NCBI RefSeq assembly: GCF_035920345.1
Contig: NZ_CP109149.1
Span: 9,300,001 to 9,364,000, forward strand
Origin: Nocardia vinacea
GTDB lineage: Bacteria; Actinomycetota; Actinomycetes; Mycobacteriales; Mycobacteriaceae
DNA length: 64,000 nucleotides
Direction of reading: 5' to 3'
Shown: piece after piece, positions 15,632 to 24,910 of the stretch
Numbering within the stretch: the first letter of the stretch is position 1
Layout of the letters: the number at the start of each line of letters is the position of its first letter
Translations under genes and position numbers: made by a program
The notes under the pieces: model-generated
Told to the model about the DNA's origin: nothing
The model's database searches: none
The model's input: the letters and a program-made list of their open reading frames with translations, nothing else

Positions 15632-18600
15632 TCATTTGCCCGCAGCTGCTTTGACCTCCGCCGCAAGTTTGGAGAGCGCATCGGCCGTTATCGCGACGTT
15701 CTCGAATTCCGCCTCCACGCCTTGATCGTCAAGCTTCTCCTTGACCGTGTCACCGGGCTTCACATCGCTGGGCAGGACGCCCACCGTGACTATCTGACGG
15801 GGCGAGAATGCGACGACGGCATAGGGTTTTTCGTCGATGGTCACGACGGCCGGGATATCAGCTGCGGTCTTCATGTCGACATCCGGGCTGAATCGCTCGC
15901 GATTTCGAACCGCCTGGCCGGTAGTAGCCTCGCGATACTTGGCAGCCATGAGTGATTCGATCCTCGACTTGAATCTGGTCGTGACCTTGGCCTGCGCTGC
16001 CGCGTACGGCTCACCGGGGCAGTGCTGCGCAATGAGGTCTTCGATGACTTCTTTTCGGAGGAAGTCCTTGTCGCTCATCTGGTATTCGCCCTGCGGCGTG
16101 GTGGATATGCGGCTGTAGCGATCGTGCTCCTCGGCGAGCTTGTACTTCTGGCGTTCGCTCGACTTCGCCTCGTAGATCTTGTGAATCTTGACCACACGCC
16201 TGTTGTTCTCCATGCCGAGGGTTGCGAGAACACCGTCGGTGAGAGATCTGCCGCCCATGCTGAGACGACGTCCCGCTATGAACTCCGGCTGCGGTCGTCC
16301 CTTGGCATCCTTCGCTGGTTTGCCAGGCTTCGAGGGATGCGCCTTGGCCTTAGTGCGGGCCAGTATCCCCTCCATGATCGCCGACTTGATCAGATTGATG
16401 TTGGGCGCTTGGTCGAAGACGTGGGTGATCTCGTCTCGGTCGAGTCCGCGTGCCTGCAGCTTTGTCGCCGGAGGTTTATCCCACTGAATGCCCTTGGCCG
16501 CTTTGGCGGCCGTCACCTTCGTCGCGCGTTGCACCTCCGCGTGCACCGCCCAGTGATCACCCTGCTGCACGGGCTCGACCACCTGCAATCCGTACCGCAG
16601 CCGTACGGCGCTCAGTAGTGGTCGCAGCACACTTTCGCCGACGGTCTTGCCGGAGAATCGGTTTGCGATCGACACACCGGTCGCGAGTCCACTCTCGAGC
16701 CGCTTCTGCTTGCCCTCCGGGCTGTCGTCCCCGCCGCGAAGTTTGGCTTTCACCTTGTCTGCGGCTCGTCCGGCCGCCTTCCCGAGTTTCGAATTCTTCA
16801 GCTTCCCCAGGAACTTCTTCCCGTACTTCACCGCGACGCCGATGAGCTTGTCGACCACCTGGCCGACCGGTTTTTGCACCGTCTCCAGGATCTTCTTGAT
16901 CTTGTCGGCGATGCCGCCGAGACCGAGCAGGCTGGCCAGGCCGCTGATGAGCATGGGGACGGTCTTGGAGAGGGTGCCTTCGATCAGGGCGGCGACTTTG
17001 CCGACACCGCCGGAGGCGATCGATTCGACCGAATCCAGTACCGAGTCGACGAATTCCTTGAGGCGCTCGGCATTGTCCACGAACCACATGACCGCGTCGT
17101 AGATCATTTTGCAGGCCTTGACGAAGGCGGCCGCGGGGTTGAGTAGTGAGATCAGCCAGGTGATTCCGGCGGTGATCACCTTGCTGATCACGAATTCCCG
17201 GATCTGGCCCATCACTTGCTCTTTGAGGTCGGTGATCTTCTGCGCGATCCACTTCCACAGTCCCGGAATGCCTTCGGTGACGATCGCCTTCACGAAATCG
17301 ACGGCTCCCTCGATCTTCTGCATAGCGGGTTCGCCGACGACCTTGACGATGCGCGCGCGGATCGAGTTCCAGGTGAGGCCGAGCAGTGAAAGCAGCAGCG
17401 TAATAATGCCTTTGAGGTCGAACTTCGCCGGAATCTCGATGCCTGCCTCGGCGAGGGCCCCGAACAGCCAGCCCTGTAGGCCCTTCTTCAGGTGCGTTCC
17501 GATATTCGACATGAAGTTGCTGATCCCGGCCTTGACCGCATTGACGAAATTGCCGAGGAAGGCGATCGGATCCTTGATGATCTTCTCGACCGCACCCGCC
17601 GCCCGCGCCAGTACGCCCAGGAGCATGTCCTTTAGTTTCTTGATCGTCTCGATCGCGCCGCCGACCGCATCGATGGTCTTGCCGACCAGCCCCTTGTTCT
17701 CGTCCTGAAGTTTCTTGATCTCCTCGTCGATTCCGTCGCGCGCCTCGCTGTAGCGGGTCGCCAGATCGTCGACCAGCGACTGCTGCTTCTCGTCGACGGT
17801 TTTCTCCAGATCCGCGAATTGCGAACCGATTTCATCGACGGCCTGCCCTGCGAGCTTCTGCAAATTCGCCGGTTGTTCGGCGACGAACTTCTGAACTTGG
17901 GTGCGCCCCTGCGCAATCCGCTCTTTGGCCCGGTTCAACTGGGTCCCGACGGTGTCGGCGATATCGCTGATGACCGCCGACATCTTGGACTCGTAGAGCT
18001 TCTTGGACTCCAGGAAGAGGTTATTCGCCTCGGCGGGCATATCGAGGAGCAGATCCTTCACCCACAGTGTGGGTCCGAGCGGACCGCCGTAGCGGCGCAG
18101 CTTGTACTGCCACATCCGCTCCTTGTGGTCGGCGGTGAACGCCTCCTTGGCCTTGCGTTCGCCCTCCTCGAACTTCTGGGCCACCAACCCGTCCAGACCG
18201 GTGAGGATCTGTTCCACCTCGGTCTTGGTGGCGTCGAAGATCTTGTTGATCTCCCCGGTGATGCGCGCGCGTTCGGCCTCGTCCTTGGCTTTGGTGGCAT
18301 CCTTGCCCGCTCCGGTGGCCTGCAGCGAGGCGGACTTGGCCGAACCCATCGCGGCCAGACCGGTTTTTGCGCTCGCACCGGCCTGATCCTTGGCCGCGGC
18401 GAGGGTGGCGGCTTCCTGCTGGCGGAATTGCGCAGGCGCTGCGGCGTCGTGGGACTGCAGCTCCTTCTTGGTGTCCAGCGCGCCGGTGAACTCGGGCTCG
18501 TTGGATTTGGCGAGTTGTTCGTCGGTGACTCCGGCCTCGGCCATCTTCGCGTTGGCCTCGCAGCTGCCCGCACCGAGCTGGACCTGTTCGGCGGGTGCGG

Positions 18601-19294
18601 GTTTCGGCGCCGCCGCCGCGGGATCGGGCGTGACGGGTTGGCGGGCCGGTGGCGCGGCGGGCATCGCTGTGACCGGTTTGTCTTTGGCGACGGAAGTGTC
18701 CGGTGTCGCTTTGGTGGTATCGGCGACATTTTTCGCCGAGGACTCCTTGCCCGCGCTGACCTTGCCGAGCACCTCGTTCTTGACCTGATCGGCCTTGCCG
18801 GAGGTCGCGAATTTGTCGGCCTCGTCGAGATTCTTGGGCGCTTTGGCCGCGATCGCGGTATTGACCGCGGCGATGAATCCGGCCTTGTCGAAGCCCGCCG
18901 GTTTCGCTGCCGCCATGGTCGCGGTGTGTGCAGCTTTGGCCTGTGCGTCCTTATCGTCGGCCGGTGCGACGGCGGCGTCCTGGGCCGCCTTGACCTCCTT
19001 CGCCGGGGCCGGATGTGCTTTTGCCGCAGCCGATTCCGCCGCGACCTGATCGGTGGCCGCTGCGAACTTCGGATCCTGCTTCGGTGTCATCGAGGTCGGA
19101 GCCACGATGGGCGGTAGACATGCCGATGCATCCTCGCCCGCGCTGAGTCGCTGAGCGAACAGCGCGGCGACGGCGCCGTTGCCAGCGGTCGCCTGCAACC
19201 GCTGCATCGCATTCGCGGTGCCGACCGCGCGCACCGGAGTCGCCGGATTATGCGGCGGCCGAGGCGGTTTCGATTTGCGGGCGGGCTCGGGCAT
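15632..19294 (-). CDS. 1220-residue DUF4157-associated protein, candidate eCIS cargo or effector
   Basis: The N-terminus carries MQRLQATAGNGAVAALF, the same LQ-x-TAGN motif found in the adjacent DUF4157 protein. Residues about 50-530 are Ala/Lys/Gln-rich and partly coiled coil. Residues about 600-860 hold amphipathic and hydrophobic segments (ITLLLSLLGLTWNSIRARIVK, the GITWLISLLNPAAAFVKACK block) typical of very large DUF4157-linked proteins. The last 260 residues form a separate-looking domain with a VVKIHKIYEAKSS segment, possibly a nuclease-like E-x-K element. eCIS loci commonly encode such modular proteins as payloads. The gene is 26 bp after the DUF4157 gene; the long plus-strand frame opposite is a shadow. 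Confidence 0.75.
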   Translation of the reverse strand: MPEPARKSKPPRPPHNPATPVRAVGTANAMQRLQATAGNGAVAALFAQRLSAGEDASACLPPIVAPTSMTPKQDPKFAAATDQVAAESAAAKAHPAPAKEVKAAQDAAVAPADDKDAQAKAAHTATMAAAKPAGFDKAGFIAAVNTAIAAKAPKNLDEADKFATSGKADQVKNEVLGKVSAGKESSAKNVADTTKATPDTSVAKDKPVTAMPAAPPARQPVTPDPAAAAPKPAPAEQVQLGAGSCEANAKMAEAGVTDEQLAKSNEPEFTGALDTKKELQSHDAAAPAQFRQQEAATLAAAKDQAGASAKTGLAAMGSAKSASLQATGAGKDATKAKDEAERARITGEINKIFDATKTEVEQILTGLDGLVAQKFEEGERKAKEAFTADHKERMWQYKLRRYGGPLGPTLWVKDLLLDMPAEANNLFLESKKLYESKMSAVISDIADTVGTQLNRAKERIAQGRTQVQKFVAEQPANLQKLAGQAVDEIGSQFADLEKTVDEKQQSLVDDLATRYSEARDGIDEEIKKLQDENKGLVGKTIDAVGGAIETIKKLKDMLLGVLARAAGAVEKIIKDPIAFLGNFVNAVKAGISNFMSNIGTHLKKGLQGWLFGALAEAGIEIPAKFDLKGIITLLLSLLGLTWNSIRARIVKVVGEPAMQKIEGAVDFVKAIVTEGIPGLWKWIAQKITDLKEQVMGQIREFVISKVITAGITWLISLLNPAAAFVKACKMIYDAVMWFVDNAERLKEFVDSVLDSVESIASGGVGKVAALIEGTLSKTVPMLISGLASLLGLGGIADKIKKILETVQKPVGQVVDKLIGVAVKYGKKFLGKLKNSKLGKAAGRAADKVKAKLRGGDDSPEGKQKRLESGLATGVSIANRFSGKTVGESVLRPLLSAVRLRYGLQVVEPVQQGDHWAVHAEVQRATKVTAAKAAKGIQWDKPPATKLQARGLDRDEITHVFDQAPNINLIKSAIMEGILARTKAKAHPSKPGKPAKDAKGRPQPEFIAGRRLSMGGRSLTDGVLATLGMENNRRVVKIHKIYEAKSSERQKYKLAEEHDRYSRISTTPQGEYQMSDKDFLRKEVIEDLIAQHCPGEPYAAAQAKVTTRFKSRIESLMAAKYREATTGQAVRNRERFSPDVDMKTAADIPAVVTIDEKPYAVVAFSPRQIVTVGVLPSDVKPGDTVKEKLDDQGVEAEFENVAITADALSKLAAEVKAAAGK

Positions 19295-19320
19295 GCTCTG
19301 ACTCCGATCGAATCACCGGC

Positions 19321-20040
19321 CTACGCCGACTCCTCGTCCTCTTCGCTCTCGGCGCGCTGGACATAGGTTTGCGCCGTCGGCTCCTCTTCCTCCTGCTCGG
19401 CGGGCGCTTCGGTCCGCTGGACCGCGGCCGGTTCGTCGGCGCAGCGCTGTACCGCGGGCTCGGCCGCCACTGATGGCGCGGACATCACGCGGTCGGCATT
19501 GGCGACGGCCTCCCGTTCGAATCGGTCCGACGGGTCGCTGACCTTCACGCCCCCACCGGCGTCGGTGCCATCGACCGGGCCGCCGCGCTGCTGCACCACA
19601 TGGGTGAGTTCATGGGCGAGGGTGTGCCGTCCGGCATCCGATGACGGGTCGTAGGTGTCGCGCTGGAAGACGATATCGGAGCCAACCGTGTAGGCGTGGG
19701 CGTTCACGGATTTGGCCGACTGATGCGCGCGGTCGTCGGTGTGTACACGCACGTCGCCGAAATCCTGTCCGAAGCGGGATTCCATATCGGCGCGCACCTC
19801 GGGTTCGAGCGCGGCGCCGCCGCCGGATCCGATGACGCCGTGCACCGGCGACTGCTCCTCGAATAGCGTTGTCGTACCGGCATTTCCGGCGGTGCGCTGC
19901 AATCCGAGCAGGCCGCTCGGCGTTACCGCGTCCAGCCGTCCCGACAGTGCCGCGCGCAGTTGCGCAGCGGTCGGGTCCTCGACCCGGCTCGACTTGGGGC
20001 GAACCGTTTCCTCGGCGGTCTCGTGGTCATGTGCTCGCAT
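19321..20040 (-). CDS. eCIS core DUF4157 protein with HExxH motif
   Basis: A 239-residue protein. LQRTAGN (residues 48-54) is followed by the DUF4157 core: [22 protein letters not shown] segment, [13 protein letters not shown], then [11 protein letters not shown] with HELTH at 143-147, a zincin-type metal site. The C-terminal 80 residues are acidic and Gln/Ala-rich. DUF4157 is the eCIS-associated domain most often fused to or encoded beside payload proteins and is thought to aid loading or processing. It lies between the PASTA membrane protein (6 bp gap) and the giant protein. Confidence 0.9.
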   Translation of the reverse strand: MRAHDHETAEETVRPKSSRVEDPTAAQLRAALSGRLDAVTPSGLLGLQRTAGNAGTTTLFEEQSPVHGVIGSGGGAALEPEVRADMESRFGQDFGDVRVHTDDRAHQSAKSVNAHAYTVGSDIVFQRDTYDPSSDAGRHTLAHELTHVVQQRGGPVDGTDAGGGVKVSDPSDRFEREAVANADRVMSAPSVAAEPAVQRCADEPAAVQRTEAPAEQEEEEPTAQTYVQRAESEEDEESA

Positions 20041-20046
20041 GATTCC

Positions 20047-22131
20047 TCACTTGGCGTGTCGATCCTTGTCGGCTGCGTTGTCCGTCGCGGCGTCGGTGCG
20101 GGATTGCGGTACCACGCAGACGTGGTCGTCTTTCACCGCCTCCCGCCACACATAGCCTTGGATGCAGGTATCCGGTCCATAGGTGTGGTCGGTAGCACTG
20201 ACCCGTGCAGCGGCTTGGCTGTTCTCCGTTTTGGTGCGATCCGCGATCGTTTGGGTGACACAGACGTGGTCGTCAGGTTTGGCGAGCCGGAAGACGGAAC
20301 CTGACTTGCACGGCGGTCCCTGCGATACCGTCACGGTGACCACCGTGTCCTTGGCGACCGCGGTCTTCGCGACGGGGTCGGTCGATATCACAGCACCGTC
20401 GGCGATCTTGGTATCCGGCTGTTCGACCACCTTGGTCTTCAGCCCGGCCGCGGTCAGAGCCGAGAGTGCGTCGGCCCTCGATTTCTTGGTCACATCGGGG
20501 ATCGGGATAGGCGCTGGACCGCTCGAAACGGTGACCTTGACCGCGGATCCCTTGTCCACCTCGGATTTCGCGGCGGGATCGGTGGCGATGACCTTGCCCG
20601 CGGCGACGGTGGCGTTCGACTGTTCCGCGATGTCGGCAGTCAGACCAACGGCCTGAATCTTCTCGGTTGCTTCGGCTTTCGACTTTCCGATCACATCGGG
20701 TACCTCGACCTGTTCCTTACCGTCGGTGCCACCCGTACCGCCGGTCGTGGTCGGTGGAGCCACCGTGGTGGTCGGCGTCGGACCGGTCGATACCTTGAGA
20801 ACGATCTTGCTGCCTGGTTCCTTCTTTTCGCCCGCCGCGGGACTGCTCGAGATCACCAACCCTTTGGCGATGGCCGGATCCGGCACTTCGATGGACCGCT
20901 CGACCTCGAATTGCGCCGCTTTCAGCGCGGCCTCGGCATCGGCTCGCCTCAACCCCTCCACATTCGGGACCTCGATCAGGCATCCGCCGTCACACGGCCC
21001 GATCGACACGAACAGCTGGACCGGCTCACCGTGCTTCAACTCATATCCCGCAACCGGTTTGGACTCGATCACCTGGCCCAGCGGCACATTCGGGTCGGCC
21101 CGTTGCACGATGACCGGCTTATAGCCCGCGTTCTCCAGGATCTGCTCGGCAGCGAGCTGGATCATGCCGGTGGTTCCCGGCACCGTGTCCTTGTGCTTGG
21201 GCACCAGCGCGACAACGGCCAACGTCAGCGCGAGCAGTACCACCACCGCGGTAGGCACCCACCACGGGAAGACCGGAACCTGATTCCGTACACCGTTCAG
21301 CCCGATCGGGGGAGCGCCGTCGGCCGGACTCACCTGAGCGGTGAATGCATGAGATTCCGTGCGGCCGAACCACTTTCGTGATCCACCCACCAATACCGAC
21401 GTTTCGGCACTCGCACCCGGCGGGAGGGTGGTGATGGCCTGCGGTGGTTCGAAGGTCAGCGCACCGGCCCGGTCGGCGAGCACCACCTGCACGCCCAACG
21501 GAACATTACCGAGATTCGTGGCCACCACGGTATGCCGCGCGGGTTTGCGCCCGCGACTGGATTCCGGTTGCAGCGCCGCCTTCAACTCGGTGAACGAGCC
21601 GATGGTCACCGTGCCGGAGACCTTGTCCTCGACCCTGGCGTTTACCCGCGATCGCGCGCCGACCACGAATGGCGCGCGCCCGGCCCGCACCCCGGCATCG
21701 CGTGGTGGTGCGAACCGAAGCACCGCGGTGACCTTCGCATCCGGATATACGCTGAGCACAGCGGGTTCCAGATATGCGAACGGTCGCAGCGGACCGGCGA
21801 CGCCGAGCTCGAACTCCTCCACCCGGGTGCCGGTGTTGTGCACGGTCACCGTGCTGACCACGGCCGCGCCCGGATCGACGCTCAACTCGGTCGGGTCCAT
21901 GGTCACCCGGACCCCGAAGCGCTGTGGGCTCGACGGTGTCGCCGGACCGTTCGGTTGCCGAGGCGGCCCGGGGAAGACCCCGACCGTCTCGGCGCGCGTC
22001 GGGGTCGGCGGCTTTGCCGCCGGATCCGAGAACGCCGTCGTCGCCCAACCCAGGTACGTGCGGCACTGCGGATTCACGCAGAATTCGGCATTCTCGGAGT
22101 TGGGCTGTCCGCAGTTCGAACATTCGCGCAC
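20047..22131 (-). CDS. zinc-ribbon, membrane-anchored PASTA-repeat protein of the eCIS locus
   Basis: A 694-residue protein started at GTG 22131 (VRECSNCGQPNS) with GGAAGGAGA upstream. Residues 2-25 form a four-cysteine zinc ribbon (CSNC and CVNPQC). Beta-rich Ig-like modules follow to about residue 310. One membrane helix comes next (WWVPTAVVVLLALTLAVVAL). Four PASTA-like repeats follow (for example VPNVEGLRRADAEAALKAA, VPDVIGKSKAEATEKIQAVG and IPDVTKKSRADALSALTAAG). The end is a Cys-containing segment with two KDDHVCV- or PDDHVCV-type repeats. The topology places the ribbon in the cytosol and PASTA outside, so it could anchor the injection machine to the envelope or peptidoglycan. That role is inference. 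Confidence 0.85.
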   Translation of the reverse strand: MRECSNCGQPNSENAEFCVNPQCRTYLGWATTAFSDPAAKPPTPTRAETVGVFPGPPRQPNGPATPSSPQRFGVRVTMDPTELSVDPGAAVVSTVTVHNTGTRVEEFELGVAGPLRPFAYLEPAVLSVYPDAKVTAVLRFAPPRDAGVRAGRAPFVVGARSRVNARVEDKVSGTVTIGSFTELKAALQPESSRGRKPARHTVVATNLGNVPLGVQVVLADRAGALTFEPPQAITTLPPGASAETSVLVGGSRKWFGRTESHAFTAQVSPADGAPPIGLNGVRNQVPVFPWWVPTAVVVLLALTLAVVALVPKHKDTVPGTTGMIQLAAEQILENAGYKPVIVQRADPNVPLGQVIESKPVAGYELKHGEPVQLFVSIGPCDGGCLIEVPNVEGLRRADAEAALKAAQFEVERSIEVPDPAIAKGLVISSSPAAGEKKEPGSKIVLKVSTGPTPTTTVAPPTTTGGTGGTDGKEQVEVPDVIGKSKAEATEKIQAVGLTADIAEQSNATVAAGKVIATDPAAKSEVDKGSAVKVTVSSGPAPIPIPDVTKKSRADALSALTAAGLKTKVVEQPDTKIADGAVISTDPVAKTAVAKDTVVTVTVSQGPPCKSGSVFRLAKPDDHVCVTQTIADRTKTENSQAAARVSATDHTYGPDTCIQGYVWREAVKDDHVCVVPQSRTDAATDNAADKDRHAK

Positions 22132-22243
22132 GGCCGATCTCCTTCCGTCACGTGAGTCGAGTATGCGCGGCAGCGACGCCGCCGACAGTCGACCGGCGTG
22201 ACGGCGAAAGGGCAGCCAATACTGCCCGATCGGGCAATCCGCA

Positions 22244-24286
22244 CTAGCGCAGAGCTTCGTGGTATTCGCCGAATTCCGTTGCCAGGGTGAGTCTTCCGAG
22301 CTTGCGGTACTCCCGGTGCACACCGGTGACGAGGTCTGCGGTGCGTAGTTCCCTTCCGGCCTCCGCGGCCGAATAGGCGGCGGTGACGACGGCCGAGCGG
22401 ATATTGCCGCCGGACAATTCGAAACCGCGGGCGCAGAAATCCAGGTCGAGATCTGCGGCCCGGGGAATCCTGGTGCCGATGCAGCGCTCCCACAGGCTGC
22501 GCCGCGCGCTCTCGTCGGGCAGCGTGTAATTCACCACGACATCGAGGCGCCGAGTGAAGGCGTCGTCCAGATTCGCCCGCAGATTCGTCGCGAGAATGGC
22601 CAGTCCGTCGAAGGATTCCAAGCGCTGCAGCAGATAGGCGCTTTCGATATTCGCGTATCGGTCGTGTGAGTCGCGGACCTCGGTGCGACGGCCGAACAGG
22701 GCATCCGCCTCGTCGAACAGCAGCACCGCGTTCACACCCGCCGCCGCGACGAAGATGCGCTCCAGATTCTTCTCGGTCTCGCCGATGTACTTGTCGACCA
22801 CCGTCGCGAGATTCACGGTGTAGAGGTCGAGTCCGAGATCCGCGGCGATCACCTCCGCTGACATCGTCTTGCCGGTGCCGGAGTCGCCCGCGAACAGCGC
22901 CGTGACGCCGCGGCCACGTCCGCCGCCCGGCCGCATCCGCCACTCGTCGAGCACTAGCGCGCGCTGCCTGGCGCGCAACGCCACCTCGCGCAGTTGGTCG
23001 AGCACCGGCGCGGGCAGCACCAGATCCGACCAGCCGACGCCGGGTTCGATCCGGCGGGCCAGGTGCTCGAGGCCCGCGCCGTTCTGAGCGCGGGCACCGC
23101 GGCGCAGATCCGCCGCGGAGACCGGCCGCCCGGAAAGTTCGGCATACGCGGCGGCTGCGGCGGCGGCCCGCGCGACTTGTTCGGGGGTCAGCACGAATTG
23201 CATGGTCGCGCCCGCTGGGTCGAGTTCGTCGGGCAGTAGGTCATCGAGGGTGCTGCGCCACATGCGGGTGCGGTCCTCGGCATTCGGCGGCTCGATATCG
23301 AAGGTCAGCGGCTGCCGGGTCACCCATTCCGGATCCCAAACCGCCGTGCCGACCAGTACGACGCAGGTCGACGCCTCGGCGATCTGCCGGATGGTTTCGG
23401 GTCGTTCGGTGAAAACATCGATACCGGCCGCGATCAGCACCGCGCCGGTCAGTCGCGCCTCCAGCACCGCGGCGGACAACAGATCCGAATGTTCGGCGAC
23501 CCGGCGCAGGTCGATGATCAGTACGGCGCGGTCGTGGTGTCGCGTGGCTGCGACGGCGGCGGCGACGCCACCCCCGCCGGGGCGTTCCCGCAAATAGAGC
23601 AGCGGCGCGCGGGTGCGCAGTGCCGCGACCAGTCGGGGATCCGCGGTGTCGGGGCACGGCGGTTCTGGCGAGATAGCTCGGCGCAGTTCGGGTTCAGGTG
23701 TGTTATCGCCCAGGAGGTATCCGACAACGCGGTCCGGTACGCGTAGCGTCCGTGATAGCAGTGGGCGGTCCGCGTCATCGACCGCGATCAGACCCCCACG
23801 CACCAACGCAGCGGTCGCGGCGAATCTGGCGCGACCCTCGGCCGCTGCGGCGGGCACACCGCACAGCGAAAGGGCAAGGCCCACAGTCGCTCTGCGACGG
23901 GTCACGTCGTCGTTGAGATAGCCGTACAACCATTCGAATCTGGCATCCACATCCGGTATCAGTGCGACGAGCAGGATTTCGACATCGAGGGCATCGAGTC
24001 CGAACGCGTCGACCACCCGCGCGAGCCGCACCTCCTTGCCATCGGCCTGCGCCGCAGCGGCCGCGGTATCGGCATCGATGACGCCGTGTGACTCTGGTTG
24101 ATCCGGTCCGACCGGCTCGTGTTGGGTCCGCAGCAACCGGTCGACCGCGTCATCGGAGAGATACAGACCGCGAAACGGGTCGTCCGGCTGCGGGTCGCCG
24201 ACGCGACGCTGCGCGACTGCCCGACGCACTCTCGCCTCGACAATTCCCAAGCGGGCCAACAGATATCGCAGACTCGACGCGCTCAC
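22244..24286 (-). CDS. AAA+ ATPase of the eCIS locus
   Basis: A 680-residue protein. The C-terminal third is a classical AAA+ module: Walker A GDSGTGKT at about 466-473, Walker B AVLLFDEADALF at about 520-531, sensor 1 ILATNLRANLDDAF, and an arginine-finger-type RRLD. The N-terminal 400 residues form the accessory region usual for eCIS ATPases. This ATPase family is a near-constant part of eCIS loci and is thought to remodel or recycle the particle or its payload. Its ATG overlaps the stop of the DUF4255 gene by 4 bp. The protein looks intact. Confidence 0.92.
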   Translation of the reverse strand: MSASSLRYLLARLGIVEARVRRAVAQRRVGDPQPDDPFRGLYLSDDAVDRLLRTQHEPVGPDQPESHGVIDADTAAAAAQADGKEVRLARVVDAFGLDALDVEILLVALIPDVDARFEWLYGYLNDDVTRRRATVGLALSLCGVPAAAAEGRARFAATAALVRGGLIAVDDADRPLLSRTLRVPDRVVGYLLGDNTPEPELRRAISPEPPCPDTADPRLVAALRTRAPLLYLRERPGGGGVAAAVAATRHHDRAVLIIDLRRVAEHSDLLSAAVLEARLTGAVLIAAGIDVFTERPETIRQIAEASTCVVLVGTAVWDPEWVTRQPLTFDIEPPNAEDRTRMWRSTLDDLLPDELDPAGATMQFVLTPEQVARAAAAAAAYAELSGRPVSAADLRRGARAQNGAGLEHLARRIEPGVGWSDLVLPAPVLDQLREVALRARQRALVLDEWRMRPGGGRGRGVTALFAGDSGTGKTMSAEVIAADLGLDLYTVNLATVVDKYIGETEKNLERIFVAAAGVNAVLLFDEADALFGRRTEVRDSHDRYANIESAYLLQRLESFDGLAILATNLRANLDDAFTRRLDVVVNYTLPDESARRSLWERCIGTRIPRAADLDLDFCARGFELSGGNIRSAVVTAAYSAAEAGRELRTADLVTGVHREYRKLGRLTLATEFGEYHEALR

Positions 24287-24897
24287 CGCGACACCGCCTT
24301 ACGTGGCGCGTCGACGGTCGCACCGTCGCGGTCCTGCATACCGACCGTGACACCGTCGGTCGCGGGCGGCGCGGCAGGCAGCCGTCGGCCTCCGTCCGCG
24401 GGTGCGGTGACAACGAGATCCAGCGACGGTTTCAACTCCCCGCCGAGTGCCGACCAGACGTCGGCGAAGGAGCGATCCTCCGGCGGTGGCAAGGCGATAT
24501 TCAATGCCACCGGCAAGCCGATATCCGCCAGCGTCCCGTTCAGCGAGTCGGGCGGAATCTGGTCGTGGCGCAGGAAACACGACAGCAGCGCCGATAGCAG
24601 TCGATGCTCATCCTCGGGCCGCTGGGTCCACGCCGTGATCAAGTAGGAGAGTTTGAAATACCGGGGACCTTGGTGCCGATTCACCACCACGCCGCGGTCG
24701 TCGTACTCGTTGATCAGGCCGCGCTGGCGTCGCCGCAGATCCTCGCGGATGTCGTAGAGAAACATATTGACCGTCGGCGAATTGCGCCGCGCGGCCCAGT
24801 CTTTGGTCGGCGCGTCGAATACCACATCGACCTCGTTCCGATCGACCGCGTCGGCTCCGATCAGCGTCCGCAGTGCCTCGTCCACCTCGACGAACAC
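24283..24897 (-). CDS. DUF4255 (Pvc16-like) eCIS protein
   Basis: A 204-residue protein beginning with GTG 24897: FVEVDEALRTLI, then VNMFLYDIREDLRRRQRG, and a YFKLSYLITAWTQRPEDEHRLLSALL block. This is the DUF4255 N-terminal domain found in Pvc16-type cap or sheath-terminator proteins of contractile injection systems. It probably caps the sheath or tube end. It is translationally coupled to the ATPase, with the LuxR regulator 13 bp upstream. Confidence 0.9.
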   Translation of the reverse strand: MFVEVDEALRTLIGADAVDRNEVDVVFDAPTKDWAARRNSPTVNMFLYDIREDLRRRQRGLINEYDDRGVVVNRHQGPRYFKLSYLITAWTQRPEDEHRLLSALLSCFLRHDQIPPDSLNGTLADIGLPVALNIALPPPEDRSFADVWSALGGELKPSLDLVVTAPADGGRRLPAAPPATDGVTVGMQDRDGATVDAPRKAVSR

Positions 24898-24910
24898 CGT
24901 GTCACCAGCC

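Noticed and set aside
17819..19117. 432-codon plus-strand frame opposite the giant DUF4157-associated gene
   Set aside because: Gly/Leu/Arg low-complexity composition and full overlap with a coding frame that has clear homology features.
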